Shown: piece by piece, positions 1 through 12,484 of the stretch | Layout: the number at the start of each line of letters is the position of its first letter | Position numbering within the stretch: the stretch's first letter is position 1 | Assembly: GCA_030068075.1 (NCBI GenBank) | Contig: CM057827.1 | Coordinates: forward strand, 72,678,500 to 72,742,499 | DNA from: Paguma larvata | Lineage: Eukaryota; Chordata; Mammalia; Carnivora; Viverridae | DNA: 64,000 nt | Direction of reading: 5' to 3' | The notes under the pieces: model-generated | The model's database searches: none | The model's input: only the letters and a program-made list of their open reading frames with translations | What the model was told of the DNA's origin: nothing | Position numbers and translations under genes: made by a program

Positions 1-38
1 TTTATTGCTGAAGATTTAGAATTATGGGTAGAGAAAAT

Positions 39-58
39 ATATATATATATATATATAT
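39..58. repeat. (AT)n microsatellite
   Basis: About ten AT units in otherwise unassigned sequence. Nothing else is recognised in 1-419. Confidence 0.85.
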
Positions 59-419
59 TTGTTTAACGTCCAGTCAGTGCATATGCAGATTCTTTGCAGT
101 ATCTGGGCACAATCTCTTTCTGCTAGACCTAGGAACCATTTATTTGTGTTCCTTACTGTCAAATGTATCGTTCTTGCATAATTTTTTCCACCAGAAGAAA
201 AAGGAAGCACAATGTCATGTCCTTTCAAAATTTGTCCAAATTTAAACAATAGAGATCTTCCTGCCTCTGCAGTTTCCTCATGCTGTTTATTTAGTGCTGG
301 CTGTATCGTGACTCATGACACTGCATTGCCCACTGTGCTGCCTGTGAACACCAGCTCCCAAGACTCTCTTGAAGTTTACTTTGCTACTTTACATTGTTGA
401 CAATGACCACAAATGAGAG

Positions 420-675
420 TTTTACCCAGTGACTTAGTCCATTCAGGCTGCTATAACAAATACCACAGACTGGGTGCAATAGAAATTTATTTCTTATAGT
501 GCTGGAGACTGAAAGTCCAAGATCAGGGTGTCTGCATGGTCCGGTAGGGCCTTCTTCTGGGTTGTAGACTTGTCATAGTATCCTCACATGGCAGAAGGGG
601 CTAGGGAGCTCTGGGAGAGATCTTTTATAATAGCATTAATCCCATTCATGAGACCTTCATGACCTAATACCGTGG
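420..675 (-). mobile_element. MLT1-type (MaLR) LTR, first part
   Basis: TTAGTCCATTCAGGCTGCTATAAC and the following sequence (CACATGGCAGAAGGGG, CCCATTCATGAG) are the reverse complement of an MLT1-like LTR. It resumes at 3649 after the L1 insertion. Confidence 0.75.
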
Positions 676-1642
676 GATAGGCTCTACCTTCTTTTTTTTA
701 TTTTAATTTTAATTTATTTATTTATTGGGGGGATTAGGTTTATTTTTATTTTTTGTTTTTTATTTTTTTTAAATTTATGTCCAAGTTAGTTAGCATATAG
801 TGAAACAATGATTTCAAGAGTAGATTCCTTAATGCCCATTACCCATTTAGCCCATCCCCCCTCCCACAACCCTTCCAGTAACCCTCTGTTTGTTCTCTGT
901 ATTTAAGAGTCTCGTATGTTTTGTCCCCCTCCCTGTTTTTATATTATTTTTGCTTCCCTTCCCTTATGTTCATCTGTTTTGTATCCTAAAGTCCTCATAT
1001 GGATGAAATCCTATGATGTTCATCTTTCTCTGACTGACTAATTTTGCTTAGCATAATACTCGCTAGTTCCATCTACATAGTTGCAAAGGGCAAGATTTCA
1101 TTCTTTTTGATTGCTGAGTAATACTCCATTGTATACATATACCATGTCTTCTTTATCCATTCATCCGTCAATGGACATTTGGGCTCTTTACATACTTTGG
1201 CTATTGTCGATAGTGCTGCTATAAACATTGGGGTACATGTGCCCCTTCAAAACACCACACCTGTATCCCTTGAATAAATACCTAGTAGTGCAATTGCTGG
1301 GTCGTAGAGTAGTTCTATTTTTAATTTTTTGAGGAAACTCCATACTCTTTTCCAGAGTGGCTGCACCAGTTTGGATGCCCACCAGCAGTGCAAAAGAGAT
1401 CCTCTTTCTCCACATCCTCACCAACTTCTGTTGTTGCTTGAGTTGTTAATGTTAACCATTCTGACAGGTGTGAGTTGATATCTCATTGTGGTTTTGATTT
1501 GTATTTCCTGGGTGATGAGTGCTGTTGAGCATTTTTTCATGTGTCAGTTGGCCATCTGGATGTCTTCTTTGGAGAAGTGTCTATTCATGTCTTTGCCCAT
1601 TTCTTCACTGGATGATTTGTTTTTTGAGTGTCGAGTTTGATA

Positions 1643-1650
<8 letters not shown>

Positions 1651-1681
<31 letters not shown>

Positions 1682-2902
1682 CAGAGACAACTGAGCACTG
1701 TGTTTGTGCTCTTCCTTGTAACTGTATTTCAAGTTCCTTCCAAAACAAAGCCCCAGGAACCCCCAGGTTCAAGTACGTCCCTGAGCCTGGTCCACCGCGG
1801 TCTTGTATTCATGCTCGGATATTCGTTTACCAACACTAAACCCCAGCACAGAAGACGTGACGTAGCAGGATTCCCTCTTCCACGGCACGAGTCCTCTGCT
1901 GACTTCAGAGGCGACAGTGCAGCCAACGTGGAAAACACACTGGAACTTTCCCTTGGAACTGGGCTGCGAAGAGAAGTGCCTGCCAGGAGCGTCATCTTCT
2001 CTGTGACTCCTCCCCCTCTAGTTTCTGAAGATCTAGCAGAGAATACTCTTCTTTGAAGATACTGATAACAATCCCGAAAGACAAAACACATGCCTCCAAT
2101 GCGCTGTGCTTTCGGATATTCTGGGCTTAATTCAGCTGCCGAATGAGCTGATTGATGCGGTCGCCTCGATAGCCGGGCAGGCCCACCTCCTTGAGGAAGC
2201 CCACTCTGTTCTTGGTAGCATGACGGGCCACCGAGAGCTGGAAAGGACGTAAGAACTCGCAGATCGCCTGGAAATTCTTCCCCGGAAAGGCAATTTCATG
2301 AATGAGGTCTTCCAAGCAGATAACACCATACTTCCCCAGGTGCTCCTCAATCACTGTGTTGTCTGTCAAAGGGATGGTTTTATTCTTGATCTTGGCCTGT
2401 CCACGTTTCAAGATGAGCTCCCGGACAGACTTGAGATTTGGAAACCCCCAGGTCACGTAAGGCTCCACTATCCGCAGCGTTTTTATGGTCTGGGGGGTCA
2501 CTTTGAAAAAGACGCCGCTGAAAATCTTCTTCAGGCGAAGCCTTGCGATGGTCCTCTGCACCAGTGAACTCACCCCGTTAATCCGTTGGATGCGTACAAC
2601 GAAGGCCAAGGAATGTTTATCCGGCACTTCCAAACCGTGAGGTTTCACTTCTAGCCGTCTGAGGCGCACCCGGTCCCGTTGCTGCCGCCAGGAATCATGT
2701 AGGAACCATTCCAGTCGCTTAAACTTGATCTCTTTTCCTTTCTTCTGCTCCTTTTTGTCCAAAAGTGCCTGCTTCGCTTGAGTGGCTTTAAGGGCCTGAT
2801 AAGCCTTCCTCTTTTTCAGGAGATTTTCTGGAACCAAAGGGATCTTTTTTCTTTGCTCTTGCTCCGCCATGTTTCCAAAGCTGCGGCTCCCGGCTACTGC
2901 TC
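1651..2902 (-). pseudogene. RPL7L1: RPL7L1 processed retrocopy with an uninterrupted reading frame
   Basis: An intronless copy with an open frame of 247 residues (2870-2127), a short 5' UTR, about 445 bases of 3' UTR and a tail of roughly 30 T on the plus strand (a poly(A) tail on the minus strand). Target-site duplications GATAAGTTCTTT lie at 1639-1650 and 2903-2914. The protein matches ribosomal protein L7-like 1, not RPL7: it has the [20 protein letters not shown] start, the HSLAFVVRI segment, [15 protein letters not shown] at the end, and near-full family length. The parent acts in 60S subunit assembly. The copy sits inside L1 ORF2, which it disrupts. It has no evident promoter, so it is called a retropseudogene, but no stop or frameshift has accumulated. 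Confidence 0.9.
2127..2870 (-). CDS. open frame of the RPL7L1 retrocopy (247 aa, expression unknown)
   Basis: The full-length frame of the retrocopy described at 1651-2902. It keeps the L30/L7-type fold region ([16 protein letters not shown] onward) and the conserved [15 protein letters not shown] and [14 protein letters not shown] stretches. An intact frame suggests recent insertion or constraint. The sequence alone cannot show transcription. Confidence 0.6.
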   Translation of the reverse strand: MAEQEQRKKIPLVPENLLKKRKAYQALKATQAKQALLDKKEQKKGKEIKFKRLEWFLHDSWRQQRDRVRLRRLEVKPHGLEVPDKHSLAFVVRIQRINGVSSLVQRTIARLRLKKIFSGVFFKVTPQTIKTLRIVEPYVTWGFPNLKSVRELILKRGQAKIKNKTIPLTDNTVIEEHLGKYGVICLEDLIHEIAFPGKNFQAICEFLRPFQLSVARHATKNRVGFLKEVGLPGYRGDRINQLIRQLN

Positions 2903-3411
2903 GATAAGTTCTTTATAGAATTTGGGTACTAACCCTTTATCTGATATGTCATTTGGAAATATCTTCTCCCATTCTGTCACTTGCCTTTTAGTTTTGCTGA
3001 TTGTTTCCTTCGCTGTGCAGAAGGTTTTTATTTTGTTGAGGTCCCAAAAGTTCATTTTTGCTTTTGTTTCCCTTGCCTCCAGAGATGTGTTGAGTAAGAG
3101 GTTGCTGCAGCCAAGGCCAAAGAGGTTTTTGCCTGCTTTCTTCTCAAGGATTTTAATGGCTTCCTGTCTTACAGTCAGGTCTTTTATCCATCTTAAGCTT
3201 ATTTTTGTGTATGGTGTAAGAAAGTGGTCCAGGTTCATTTTTCTGCATGTCGATGTCTAGTTTTCCCAGCACCATTTGCTGAAGAGACCGTCTTTATTCC
3301 TTGGATGTTCTTTCCTGTTTTGTCAAAGATGAGTTGGCCATAGGTTTGTGGGTCCATTTCTGGGTTCTCTCTTCTGTTCCATTGTTTTGAGTGTCTGTTT
3401 TTGTGCCATTC

Positions 3412-3631
3412 TTTTTTTTTAAATATATTTGTATAATGTTTATTTACTTTTGAGAGAGAAAGAGAGAGCATGTGTATGCATGAGCACAGAGGGGAAGAGA
3501 CAGAGAGACAGATCTCAAGTGGGCTCTGCATTGACAGCAGAAAGCCCAATGTGGGGCTCAAACCCACAAACTGCGAGGTTATGACCTGAGCTGAAGTCGA
3601 TGCTTAACTGACTAAGCCACCTAGGCACCCT
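3412..3631 (-). mobile_element. feliform tRNA-Lys SINE at the L1 5' end
   Basis: Full-length SINE with its poly(A) side (T-run at 3412) abutting the truncated L1 5' end. It has no duplication of its own. The outer duplication at 3632-3648 pairs with 676-692 beyond the L1. Confidence 0.85.
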
Positions 3632-3648
3632 GATAGGGTCTACCTTCT

Positions 3649-3725
3649 AATACTATCACATTGGACATTAGGATTCCAACGTATGAATTTAGATGCAACA
3701 CATATTCAGACCATGTCTCTCAGAG
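3649..3725 (-). mobile_element. MLT1-type LTR, remainder after the L1 insertion
   Basis: AATACTATCACATTGGACATTAGG continues the LTR interrupted at 675. Removing the insertion and one copy of its 17-base duplication restores continuity. Confidence 0.7.
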
Positions 3726-4073
3726 TATGCAGGAAAATGAGAGTGATAATTCATTTTCTGGTCATGTGGAATTTGTCATTTGTAATTTTATAATGTAAAC
3801 ATAAAACAACATATCTTCCAACCATATCTTCTCTTGAACACTGTGGGTCATAATCACTGCATTCCTAGAATGCGACCTCTTTTATAACTAACCACACTAC
3901 ACCCCTGCCTTCTACATATAGCCACCAACAAGGAGGATAGGCAAGGGGCCCATGGGCAGAGTAAAAAGAGTAGCCCTGTTTGCATAAGGAATGACTATTA
4001 TTTATCTTTATCAAGACTAACTCAAGAGAGTACATCATCACCTATCAATTAGAGGCAAGAGAAGACATTGATT
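3726..4073. other. unassigned intergenic sequence
   Basis: No coding exon, RNA gene or repeat is recognised. Confidence 0.5.
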
Positions 4074-4089
4074 AGAAGTACCCCATGGG

Positions 4090-4304
4090 AGTGCCTGGGT
4101 GGCTCAATCTGTTAAGTATCTGACTTCACTCAGATCATGATCTATGGTTTGTGAGTTCGAGCCCCACATTGGACTCTGTGCTGACAGCTCAGAGCCTGGA
4201 GCCTGCTTTGGATTCTGTGTCTCTCTCTCTGACCCTCCCCCACTCATGCTCTGTCTCTTTCTGTCTCAAAAATAATAAACACAAAAAAAAATTTTTTTAA
4301 AAAA
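4090..4304 (+). mobile_element. feliform tRNA-Lys SINE
   Basis: Head TGCCTGGGTGGCTCA through CT-rich part to A-rich tail. Direct duplications AGAAGTACCCCATGGG at 4074-4089 and 4305-4320 fix the boundaries. Confidence 0.92.
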
Positions 4305-4320
4305 AGAAGTACCCCATGGG

Positions 4321-5240
4321 CCCTACAAAGCAATGGTCTCAAAAGTCCTTATAGGAGACAGGAGTAGCTATTCCCTATCTTCACATGGTATGGAGCTTGC
4401 AAACAGTGGAGTAATCACCCTGGACGCCAGCAGTGGGGGGTTCATGGAGTAAGGAACAGGGGCTGCTATCCCTGCCCCCATTAAGTGCTATAGGCCAGAA
4501 GTAGCAGAGCAGCAAGAACATGAATGGGTGAAAGCCTCCCACACTGCGTTCAACTCCCAGAGTCAGTAGTGACCACTGGTGACTCAGAGTACTAAATTCA
4601 TACTGTGTCTGGTATGTGTTTTAAGCCAAACTCACATGTGAGCACCATTCTGGTGACCCACTTTCATGTGATCCCAAAAAAGAAATACCATGCCAGCCAG
4701 AGGGAGTGATCCACTTACCAGGCCACACTCCTGGAACCAGAGCTTGGCTTTAGGACTCTAGGACGACTGCATATGTGCAAGTCTCAGGACTTCTGAGGGG
4801 CAGCTGGTTGGCCCTACACATGGGATAGGGGAGCTGTGCCCTCAAGGGGAGAAATGGGATTCAAGCCTACCCAGGTCCCAGTTCAAGCTCAGGGCACCTA
4901 ATCTAGATGGTACTACTGGTCCCAGTCAGTACCAGACACAAGAGATGGACATTCTATGTGAAAGGCGCTCCAAAAGTATAGGTTAGTCCTGAGTGGCTGG
5001 GCCAGGGCAGGGGCCCTATTTGCTCAATTCTAAAGACTGCACTAGCCCCAAATATATAAGTTTTGTGGACTTCCAAGGGATGGAATTTCAGGAGTTTTAC
5101 AGGACCCCACAAAACCACACACTACCCAATGTGCCCAAAATTGTAACCTGTGCTAATTGTATTGCATTTTGTATTATAGTACTGCTTCCAGATGGAGCCT
5201 GTCAAAATGCTTAGGTGCTCAATGAGCAGTGAGCCCAGCA
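4321..5240. other. unassigned intergenic sequence
   Basis: No gene or repeat family is recognised. Short open frames here show no coding character or homology I recognise. Confidence 0.5.
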
Positions 5241-5420
5241 ACATGACCACCAAATGGAGCTGCCACTTACTGAACCCTACTATGGGCCATTTAACCTTAT
5301 AGAATTCTCAAAACAACTCTATGAAGTAGGTACTATCATCTCATTTTACAAATAAGGAACTGAAGTTCTGAGACCCAAGAACTATTATCCATGGTCATAA
5401 CTGCTTTTAAGAGCCAGAGC
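5241..5420. mobile_element. MIR-like relic
   Basis: CTATGAAGTAGGTACTATCAT followed by TCATTTTACAAATAAGGAACTGA matches the MIR core and downstream part. It is old and diverged. Confidence 0.65.
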
Positions 5421-5520
5421 TTCAATTTCATGCCATGATTATATGATTCCCAAGAACTGGCTCTTTTCTTCTACCGCAGCCTATCCCCTGAGATTGACTG
5501 ATAGTCTAAACACAGATTAC

Positions 5521-5735
5521 TGGGGCGCCTGGGTGGCTCAGTCGGTTAAGTGTCCAACTTTGGCTCAGGTCATGATCTCACAGTCTGTGAGTTCAAGCCC
5601 CACGTCAGGCTCTGTGCTGACAGCTCAGAACCTGGAGCCTGCTTCAGATTCTGTGTCTTCCTCTCTCTCTGCCCCTTGCCTGCTCATGCTTTGTCTGTCC
5701 TGCTCTCAAAAATAAATAAAACATTAAAAAAATTA
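5521..5735 (+). mobile_element. feliform tRNA-Lys SINE
   Basis: Full-length, beginning GGGGCGCCTGGGTGGCTCAG. Flanked by near-identical ACACAGATTA and GCACAGATTA. Confidence 0.92.
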
Positions 5736-5749
5736 AGCACAGATTATAA

Positions 5750-6440
5750 TCTTACCTAGTTCTTAATCTTTAAGATAGGCCCGGTAATAACTATATTAAA
5801 TGAATGAAGCCAGAGAAGGACTTAGAAAAGTTTAGAATAACTTTTCCCAGCTAGAAACACAAGTTTCGAAAATGTTATTAAATGATAAAGGGAAAGGCGG
5901 ATTTCATGGTAAAATCAATTTAGCAATGCTGAATATGATCTGAACTCTGCCTGTTAGAGATTCACAGCCATGCTAATAGTAAAGGTTGTGAGGTCTGCAT
6001 AAAACGAACTTAACTCTATTTCACCCAGCATCTCCCAAGTCATTTTCATATCTCTATTAACAGTCTTTGAAACACCAATTCACAGAAAAACTGTTGTAAA
6101 AGGAATGATAACAGAAGCCTCAGAATGCTTGGATTTCGCCTGGTGTGCAGGCCCAAACTCGGACTAATTGAGTCGATATCCCTGGAATTATACTTATTGG
6201 GATTATATGCATTGTATTTTTAAAGCTCCCCAAGGACATTCTAATGAACAGCCAAGGTTGAGAGGAACTTGTACAGGGTGTTCTGAAGATGATGTTCAGT
6301 GCCTTGCAGATTGCAAAGGAGTTATTTTTTGGCCTTAGTCCCTCCCTCCCAGCCACTTATTATGTTCAGTGCTATGTAACCCAACAGGAAGAGTAAGATC
6401 ACTAGCAAAGAAGGTGCCAAGAAGAAAAAGAGACTATTAG
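5750..6440. other. unassigned intergenic sequence
   Basis: No gene or named repeat is recognised. Confidence 0.5.
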
Positions 6441-6460
6441 TGAGAGCAAGGAGATTGATT

Positions 6461-6520
6461 TTAAAAAGAAAATATATATATATATATTAAAAAATATATA
6501 TATATATATTTTCTTTTTAA
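6461..6520. repeat. AT-rich inverted repeat (palindrome)
   Basis: TTAAAAAGAAAA, then alternating AT, then TTTTCTTTTTAA form two arms of roughly 28 bases around a short A-rich centre. A further (AT)n run follows at about 6562-6584. Such DNA can extrude as a hairpin or cruciform. Confidence 0.85.
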
Positions 6521-6675
6521 TAAATATTTATATATTTTAAAAATATTTAAATAAATTTTTAAATATATATATATATATATATATTCTTTTCTCCAAAAGG
6601 ATTAAAGTACTTATTTGGGTAAAAATCCAAATTTTGTTGAGCTTTCACATAAACGTACTATGGTTTAGTTGGGTT

Positions 6676-6737
6676 TCTTTTTCTTTTTCTTTTTCTTTTT
6701 TTTGCTTGAGATAGAGAGTACACAATTAGCGGAGAGG

Positions 6738-6775
<38 letters not shown>

Positions 6776-6897
6776 TAAGAAGTCTCCATGTTTAGCGCAG
6801 AGTCTGACACGGGGCTCAATCCCATAACTCTGGGATCATGATCTGAGCAAAAATCAAGAGTAGGACGCTCAACCAACTGAGCCACCCAGGTGCCCCA
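6676..6897 (-). mobile_element. feliform tRNA-Lys SINE with expanded (GA)n
   Basis: Reverse-complement SINE ending in GAGCCACCCAGGTGCCCC. Its internal GA run (about 6741-6770) has expanded into a microsatellite. Confidence 0.88.
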
Positions 6898-6899
6898 GG

Positions 6900-7210
6900 G
6901 TTTTTTTTTTTTTTAATATGTTGGGGAGAATCCATAATTATCCAGGATGTTGGGCCTCTAAAGTCAGTCTGGCCCTGTGTTCATGTCCTGAGAAAAAGAC
7001 TCAGAACCTAGAGATTCTCTCCTGTACATGGTCACTCTCTCTCTCTTTCTCCTTTTCCTATAGTACTTAGTATAAAGTACTTATCACAAGACAATCCAGA
7101 CTGCAGGCCCTAACCTCTAGTTAGAGTTGAATGTCACCCTTTGGGTCCAGGAGAGCAAAGTGAAGGGTGCTGCAAATTGAGAAGCAGCAAATGGAGGGAA
7201 GGGCAGAACA
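6900..7210. other. unassigned intergenic sequence
   Basis: Nothing recognised beyond a T-run at its start. Confidence 0.5.
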
Positions 7211-7400
7211 CTCCATTTGAATTACAGATCAACCATTTACAAGTGAGGTGATCTTGGTCAAGATGGAATTGGCCTCTCCAAGCCCGTTACTTCTCATCTG
7301 TAAAGTGGAGCTAATCTACTGTCCTTCTTTACAGGGATTATGTAAAACCAAGTGCATGACAGCATCTAGTAGAGTGTCCACATATAATGATAGCTTCCTT
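7211..7400 (+). mobile_element. MIR SINE relic
   Basis: TGATCTTGGTCAAG, then TTCTCATCTGTAAAGTGGAG and a trailing GGGATTATGTAA match the MIR core. Confidence 0.8.
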
Positions 7401-8279
7401 CCTGCTTGTTTGGAAACAAAAATAACACACTGAGCCCTCCGAAATGTGAATTAGGCTACTCAGCAGTTTTTATTGACTGCACAGTATTTGACAGGGGTCA
7501 GAAAATTTGCTCCTCTTGAATGATTCTATGTTTCATACAATTTTTATAACTTCTGAAAAGGTCCAGATAATCAACAAGCAAATAATCAATAAATGTGCCA
7601 AGGAAGAATATAGAAGAAACTTATGATATAGTTGCTTCTACAAAGATGCTTATGACTTCATAGGGTCATATATTATATACTCAAATGAATTAAAGGTTAA
7701 TTAAATTGTGTATACGGGTCCACAATCCCTTACCTAAAACTTGTATTTGGGGGAACTCAAGAAAAGAACCCTGATCCACATGGTTTACCAGATGCAGTCC
7801 TAGATACAGTCATTGATTTGCATCTGCAGTACAGGGGTGCTGCGTGGAAAGTCCAGGAGGCTCAAGTGATTGCCCTGGAGGCTCATGTATCATAGGGAAG
7901 GACATGGGACTACAGGGAGCTCCTGCAGTCCATATTCAAAGGCAAACAGACCAGGGAACAGACTGATGACCAGATTCACAGCAGAGACTAGAGCATCTCT
8001 TCACTGATCTCTTTCCAGGGCAGGAGAGATGGAGGATCTGGAGAGACTAGATACCATTACCCTGTTCCGCCACCTGTAACACCAGGAACAAAATGCAGGG
8101 TGGGTGAAACCTAGGACAATGAAGAATTGTGTTTTCAGGGGACAGTGGTAAAGAATAGGCCAGGCTCTCTTCCCCGAACCATTTTTGCAGAACACCTAAG
8201 AAGAAAGGGGTATGAGAAAGAAGCAGTGAGAAAGAAGGGAAAGAGGAGAAGGGAAAGGGGAAGAAAAAGGGAAGTTGCT
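7401..8279 (-). other. RNASE10 3' flank, probably containing its 3' UTR
   Basis: No repeat is recognised. The stretch lies directly downstream of the RNASE10 stop codon and contains the candidate polyadenylation signal near 7470. Confidence 0.5.
7469..7474 (-). terminator. candidate polyadenylation signal for RNASE10
   Basis: TTTATT on the plus strand is AATAAA on the minus strand, about 800 bases past the RNASE10 stop codon. It is a plausible 3' UTR end, but the motif alone is weak evidence. Confidence 0.3.
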
Positions 8280-9628
<1,349 letters not shown>

Positions 9629-9838
9629 GGGGCACCTGGGTGGCTCAATCAGTTGAGTGTCCAGCTTCGATTCAGGTCATGATCTCACGGACTGTGGATT
9701 TGAACCCCAGCTCCAGCTCTGTGCTGACAGCTCAGAGCCTGGAGTCTGCTTTGGATTCTGTGTCTCCCTTTCTCTCTGCCTCTCTCCTGCTCACACTGTC
9801 TCTCTTAAATATAAATAAACTTAAAAAAAAAAAAAAGG
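9629..9838 (+). mobile_element. feliform tRNA-Lys SINE
   Basis: Begins GGGGCACCTGGGTGGCTCAA and ends in an A tail of about 14 bases. Flanks GACCTCTT and GATCTCTT are a decayed duplication. Confidence 0.9.
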
Positions 9839-10058
9839 ATCTCTTAGCACTTGGGTATTTCCTGCTGATTAGTTTTGTACTCTCAGGGAGGAAATGGAGT
9901 AAGAATGAAAAAAAACGAACAAACAAAACCTCAAAACAACCAGAAAACTGACCTGCTGGTGTCCCCCTACTAATAAAGATCCCAATGAGTGCTGAGAGAA
10001 GGAACATGTATCTTTGTCCTGCTAGGTCAGTTTCATTCCCCTGTCAAAGAGAGATCCC

Positions 10059-10279
10059 AGGCACCTGGGTGGCTCAGTTGGTTAAGAGTCCGGCTCTTGG
10101 TTTCAGCTCAGGTCATGATCTTGTGGTTTTGTGAGTTTGAGCCCCACATTGGGGTCTGCACTGGCAGCACATAGCTTGCTTGGGATTCTCTCTCCTTCTT
10201 TGTCTGCCCCTCCCCCACTCACACTGTCTCTGTCTTTCAAAATAAATAAATAAACTTAAAAAAGAGAGAGAGAGAGACC
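10059..10279 (+). mobile_element. feliform tRNA-Lys SINE
   Basis: Full-length, head GGCACCTGGGTGGCTCAGTT. The tail runs into (GA)n resembling the left flank AAGAGAGATCC. Confidence 0.9.
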
Positions 10280-10430
10280 TCCTTACTAGAAAAGATAATT
10301 GCTGTAAAGAGCATTGAGACAATTGATAAAATTAGAATATAGTCTGTGGCGTAGATAGGAGTATTATATCGTTTGATACATTGAAGTTGAAATATTATAC
10401 TATGATTATTTAAAAGAATATCTTTATTCT

Positions 10431-10649
10431 TTTTTTTAATTTTTTTGGCATTTATTTATTTTGGGAGAGAGAGAAAGAGACAGAGCATGAGCAGGGGAAG
10501 GGCAGAGAGAGAGGGAGACACAGGATCTGAAGCAGGCTCCAGGCTCTGAGCTGTCAGCACAGAGCCCAACGCAGGGCCTGAACTCATGAGCGAGATCATG
10601 ACCTGAGCCGAAGTCCGACACTCAACCGACTGAGCCACCCCGGCACCCC
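10431..10649 (-). mobile_element. feliform tRNA-Lys SINE
   Basis: Reverse-complement, full-length. Direct duplications AAGAATATCTTTATTCT at 10414-10430 and 10650-10666 are near-perfect, implying a young insertion. Confidence 0.93.
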
Positions 10650-10795
10650 AAGAATATCTTTATTCTTAAAAAAAAAAAAGAAACCTGAAATATTAAGGAA
10701 CAAAGGGATAGGATGCATGCAACTTACCCTCAAATGGTTCAAAATGTAGGTTAAATGTATGTATATACATACCTTTACAGAGAAAGAAAGATTTA

Positions 10796-11012
10796 AAAAA
10801 AATTTTTTTTAATGTTTATTTATTTTTGAAAGAGAGAGACAGAGTGCGAGCCAAGGAGGGGCAGAGAGTGAGGGAGACGCAGAATCCGAGGCAGGCTCCG
10901 GGTTCTGAACTGTCAGCACAGAGCCCGACATGGGGCTTGAACCCACAAATTGCGAGATCATGACCTGAGCGGAAGTCAAATGCTCAACAGACTGAGCCAC
11001 CCAGGTGCCCCA
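10796..11012 (-). mobile_element. feliform tRNA-Lys SINE
   Basis: Reverse-complement, from TTTAATGTTTATTTATTTTTG to GAGCCACCCAGGTGCCCC. Confidence 0.92.
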
Positions 11013-11055
11013 GAAAATGATTTTTTTTTAATATGGGGAGAAAGTTTTTATTTAT

Positions 11056-11266
11056 TTTATTTATTTTTAATGTTTATTTATTTATTTTGAGAAAGAGATA
11101 GAGTGAGGGAGGGGCAGAGAGAGAGGGAGAGAGAAAATCCCAAACAGACTCCATGCTGTCAGTGCAGAGCCTGACTTGGGGCTGGAATTTACCAATGTGA
11201 GATCATGACCTGAATGGAAATCAAGAGTGTGATGCTTAACTGACTGAGCCACCCAGGTGCCCCAGG
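11056..11266 (-). mobile_element. feliform tRNA-Lys SINE
   Basis: Reverse-complement copy just after the previous one, more diverged, ending GAGCCACCCAGGTGCCCC. Confidence 0.9.
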
Positions 11267-11269
11267 GGG

Positions 11270-12480
11270 AAAGTTTTTAAAATTATAGTCCCCAGGGGGA
11301 CTATAGGGATAGTCCACAGACTATCTGGATAGAGAGCATTCAGGAGTTCTTTGTAATATTGTTGTAACTTTTCTTTAAAGTCAAAAATATTTCAATATTT
11401 AAAAAAAAATTTTAAAGTAAAAGAACTTCCCGTGTTGTTCCCTGGGGCATTCAACACCACTGTGACTTACCTCCACACCTAAGTAGCCTCAAAGATTTTT
11501 GTATTCTCTCGTTCCTCAAGTTCTTCCCTCCCAGGGTTTCCTTCTTTCTGAAAAGTGCCTGGATGCTGCTCTGTAGAAAAATGGTTAGCTCCTACTAGTC
11601 CATGTGTTCTTAAACCCAGACTTAATTCCTAAGCCCAACCTCCTTCCATTCCTCCCACCAGCACTGAATAAACACACTTACCCAATTCTCTCTGCTCCCA
11701 CAAACACTTTGAAGTAAGGCTATTTGGACATTGAGACAGCCCCAGACATCCCAGGCAGGAAATGTCTCTTGCCTGGGAAAATGCAGACCGTTTTGTTTGG
11801 TCAATTGTTCAACTCCTGAGTTACACCCACTATCCTGAGGTTTATAGCAGCCTGATCTTGCCATGAATTTCCTATCAAGTCATTTTTTAATATTCTCCAC
11901 ATGTACTTCCTTTAACCCTTTCCTGTAATTTCTGGAACATCGAAGTCTTTGGCCTTTATATGGACCGATATGGCTATTTTGCTTTTTACATTTTAGAATA
12001 GTGTCATGACTTAATTTGAACACTTGGAATATTTGTGTCAGTCGTAAATTTGCACATACCTTAACCTACGAAGCCTATCCCTGCCCTCCACTCCCTGCTC
12101 CCTATTTGCAACCCAGCCAATCACCACAACCCCATAAGAACAGACAGATTTTGCAAAGCTGACATATTTAGCCCTAGATAAATTGTCACCCAAAGTAGCA
12201 CTATCTCTATCAGTTCCTGCAGCCTGGGTGAGTAAAACCAGGAGGGTTACAATGCTGATTCTGTCCCCTTCTTTAGGTAAAGGTGCCATCATGAGATAGT
12301 TTTTAAAGCACTCTGGAGATTGTTAAAGCACTATGCAAACCTCCTCTGGACATAAATAAGGCCTTCAGGAAGATCTTTTGCTTTGTCATTCATGCAGGGC
12401 TTTTCAAATGGTGGTCTGGGAACTGCCTCTGTGATTGGCTGGCCTTCTGCAGTGCTGAGTCTGGCTGATCATTTACAGTA
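11270..12480. other. unassigned intergenic sequence
   Basis: No gene or repeat is recognised apart from a short A-run near 11400. Confidence 0.5.
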
Positions 12481-12484
12481 AGTA

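Larger units (their letters stand above)
693..3411 (-). mobile_element. LINE-1, 5' truncated, split by the RPL7L1 retrocopy
   Basis: Reverse-complement L1. The A-rich 3' end is at 693-770, the 3' UTR and ORF2 C-terminus at about 780-1640, and the upstream ORF2 part at 2915-3411. The minus-strand translation near 3238-2894 reads NLDHFLTPYTKISLRWIKDL and TEWEKIFPNDISDKGL, typical of ORF2. No ORF1 or 5' UTR is present. A 17-base duplication with one mismatch (676-692 and 3632-3648) encloses the L1 together with the SINE at its 5' end. Confidence 0.9.

Noticed and set aside
2132..2567. Shorter frames overlapping the RPL7L1 retrocopy
   Set aside because: Shadow frames of the 247-residue retrocopy frame, without independent similarity.
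1651..2902. Retrocopy called RPL7 rather than RPL7L1
   Set aside because: The N-terminus ([18 protein letters not shown]) and C-terminus ([15 protein letters not shown]) fit RPL7L1. RPL7 has a different N-terminal region and ends NRLIRRMN.
5521..5600. tRNA-Lys-like head of SINEs as real tRNA genes
   Set aside because: The heads continue into the SINE body and A tail and carry changes in the tRNA arms. No free-standing tRNA gene was seen.
9640..9951. Open frames starting MAQSVE..., and similar ones across the window
   Set aside because: These are chance translations of the SINE. The same peptide recurs wherever the SINE occurs, so it is not a gene family.
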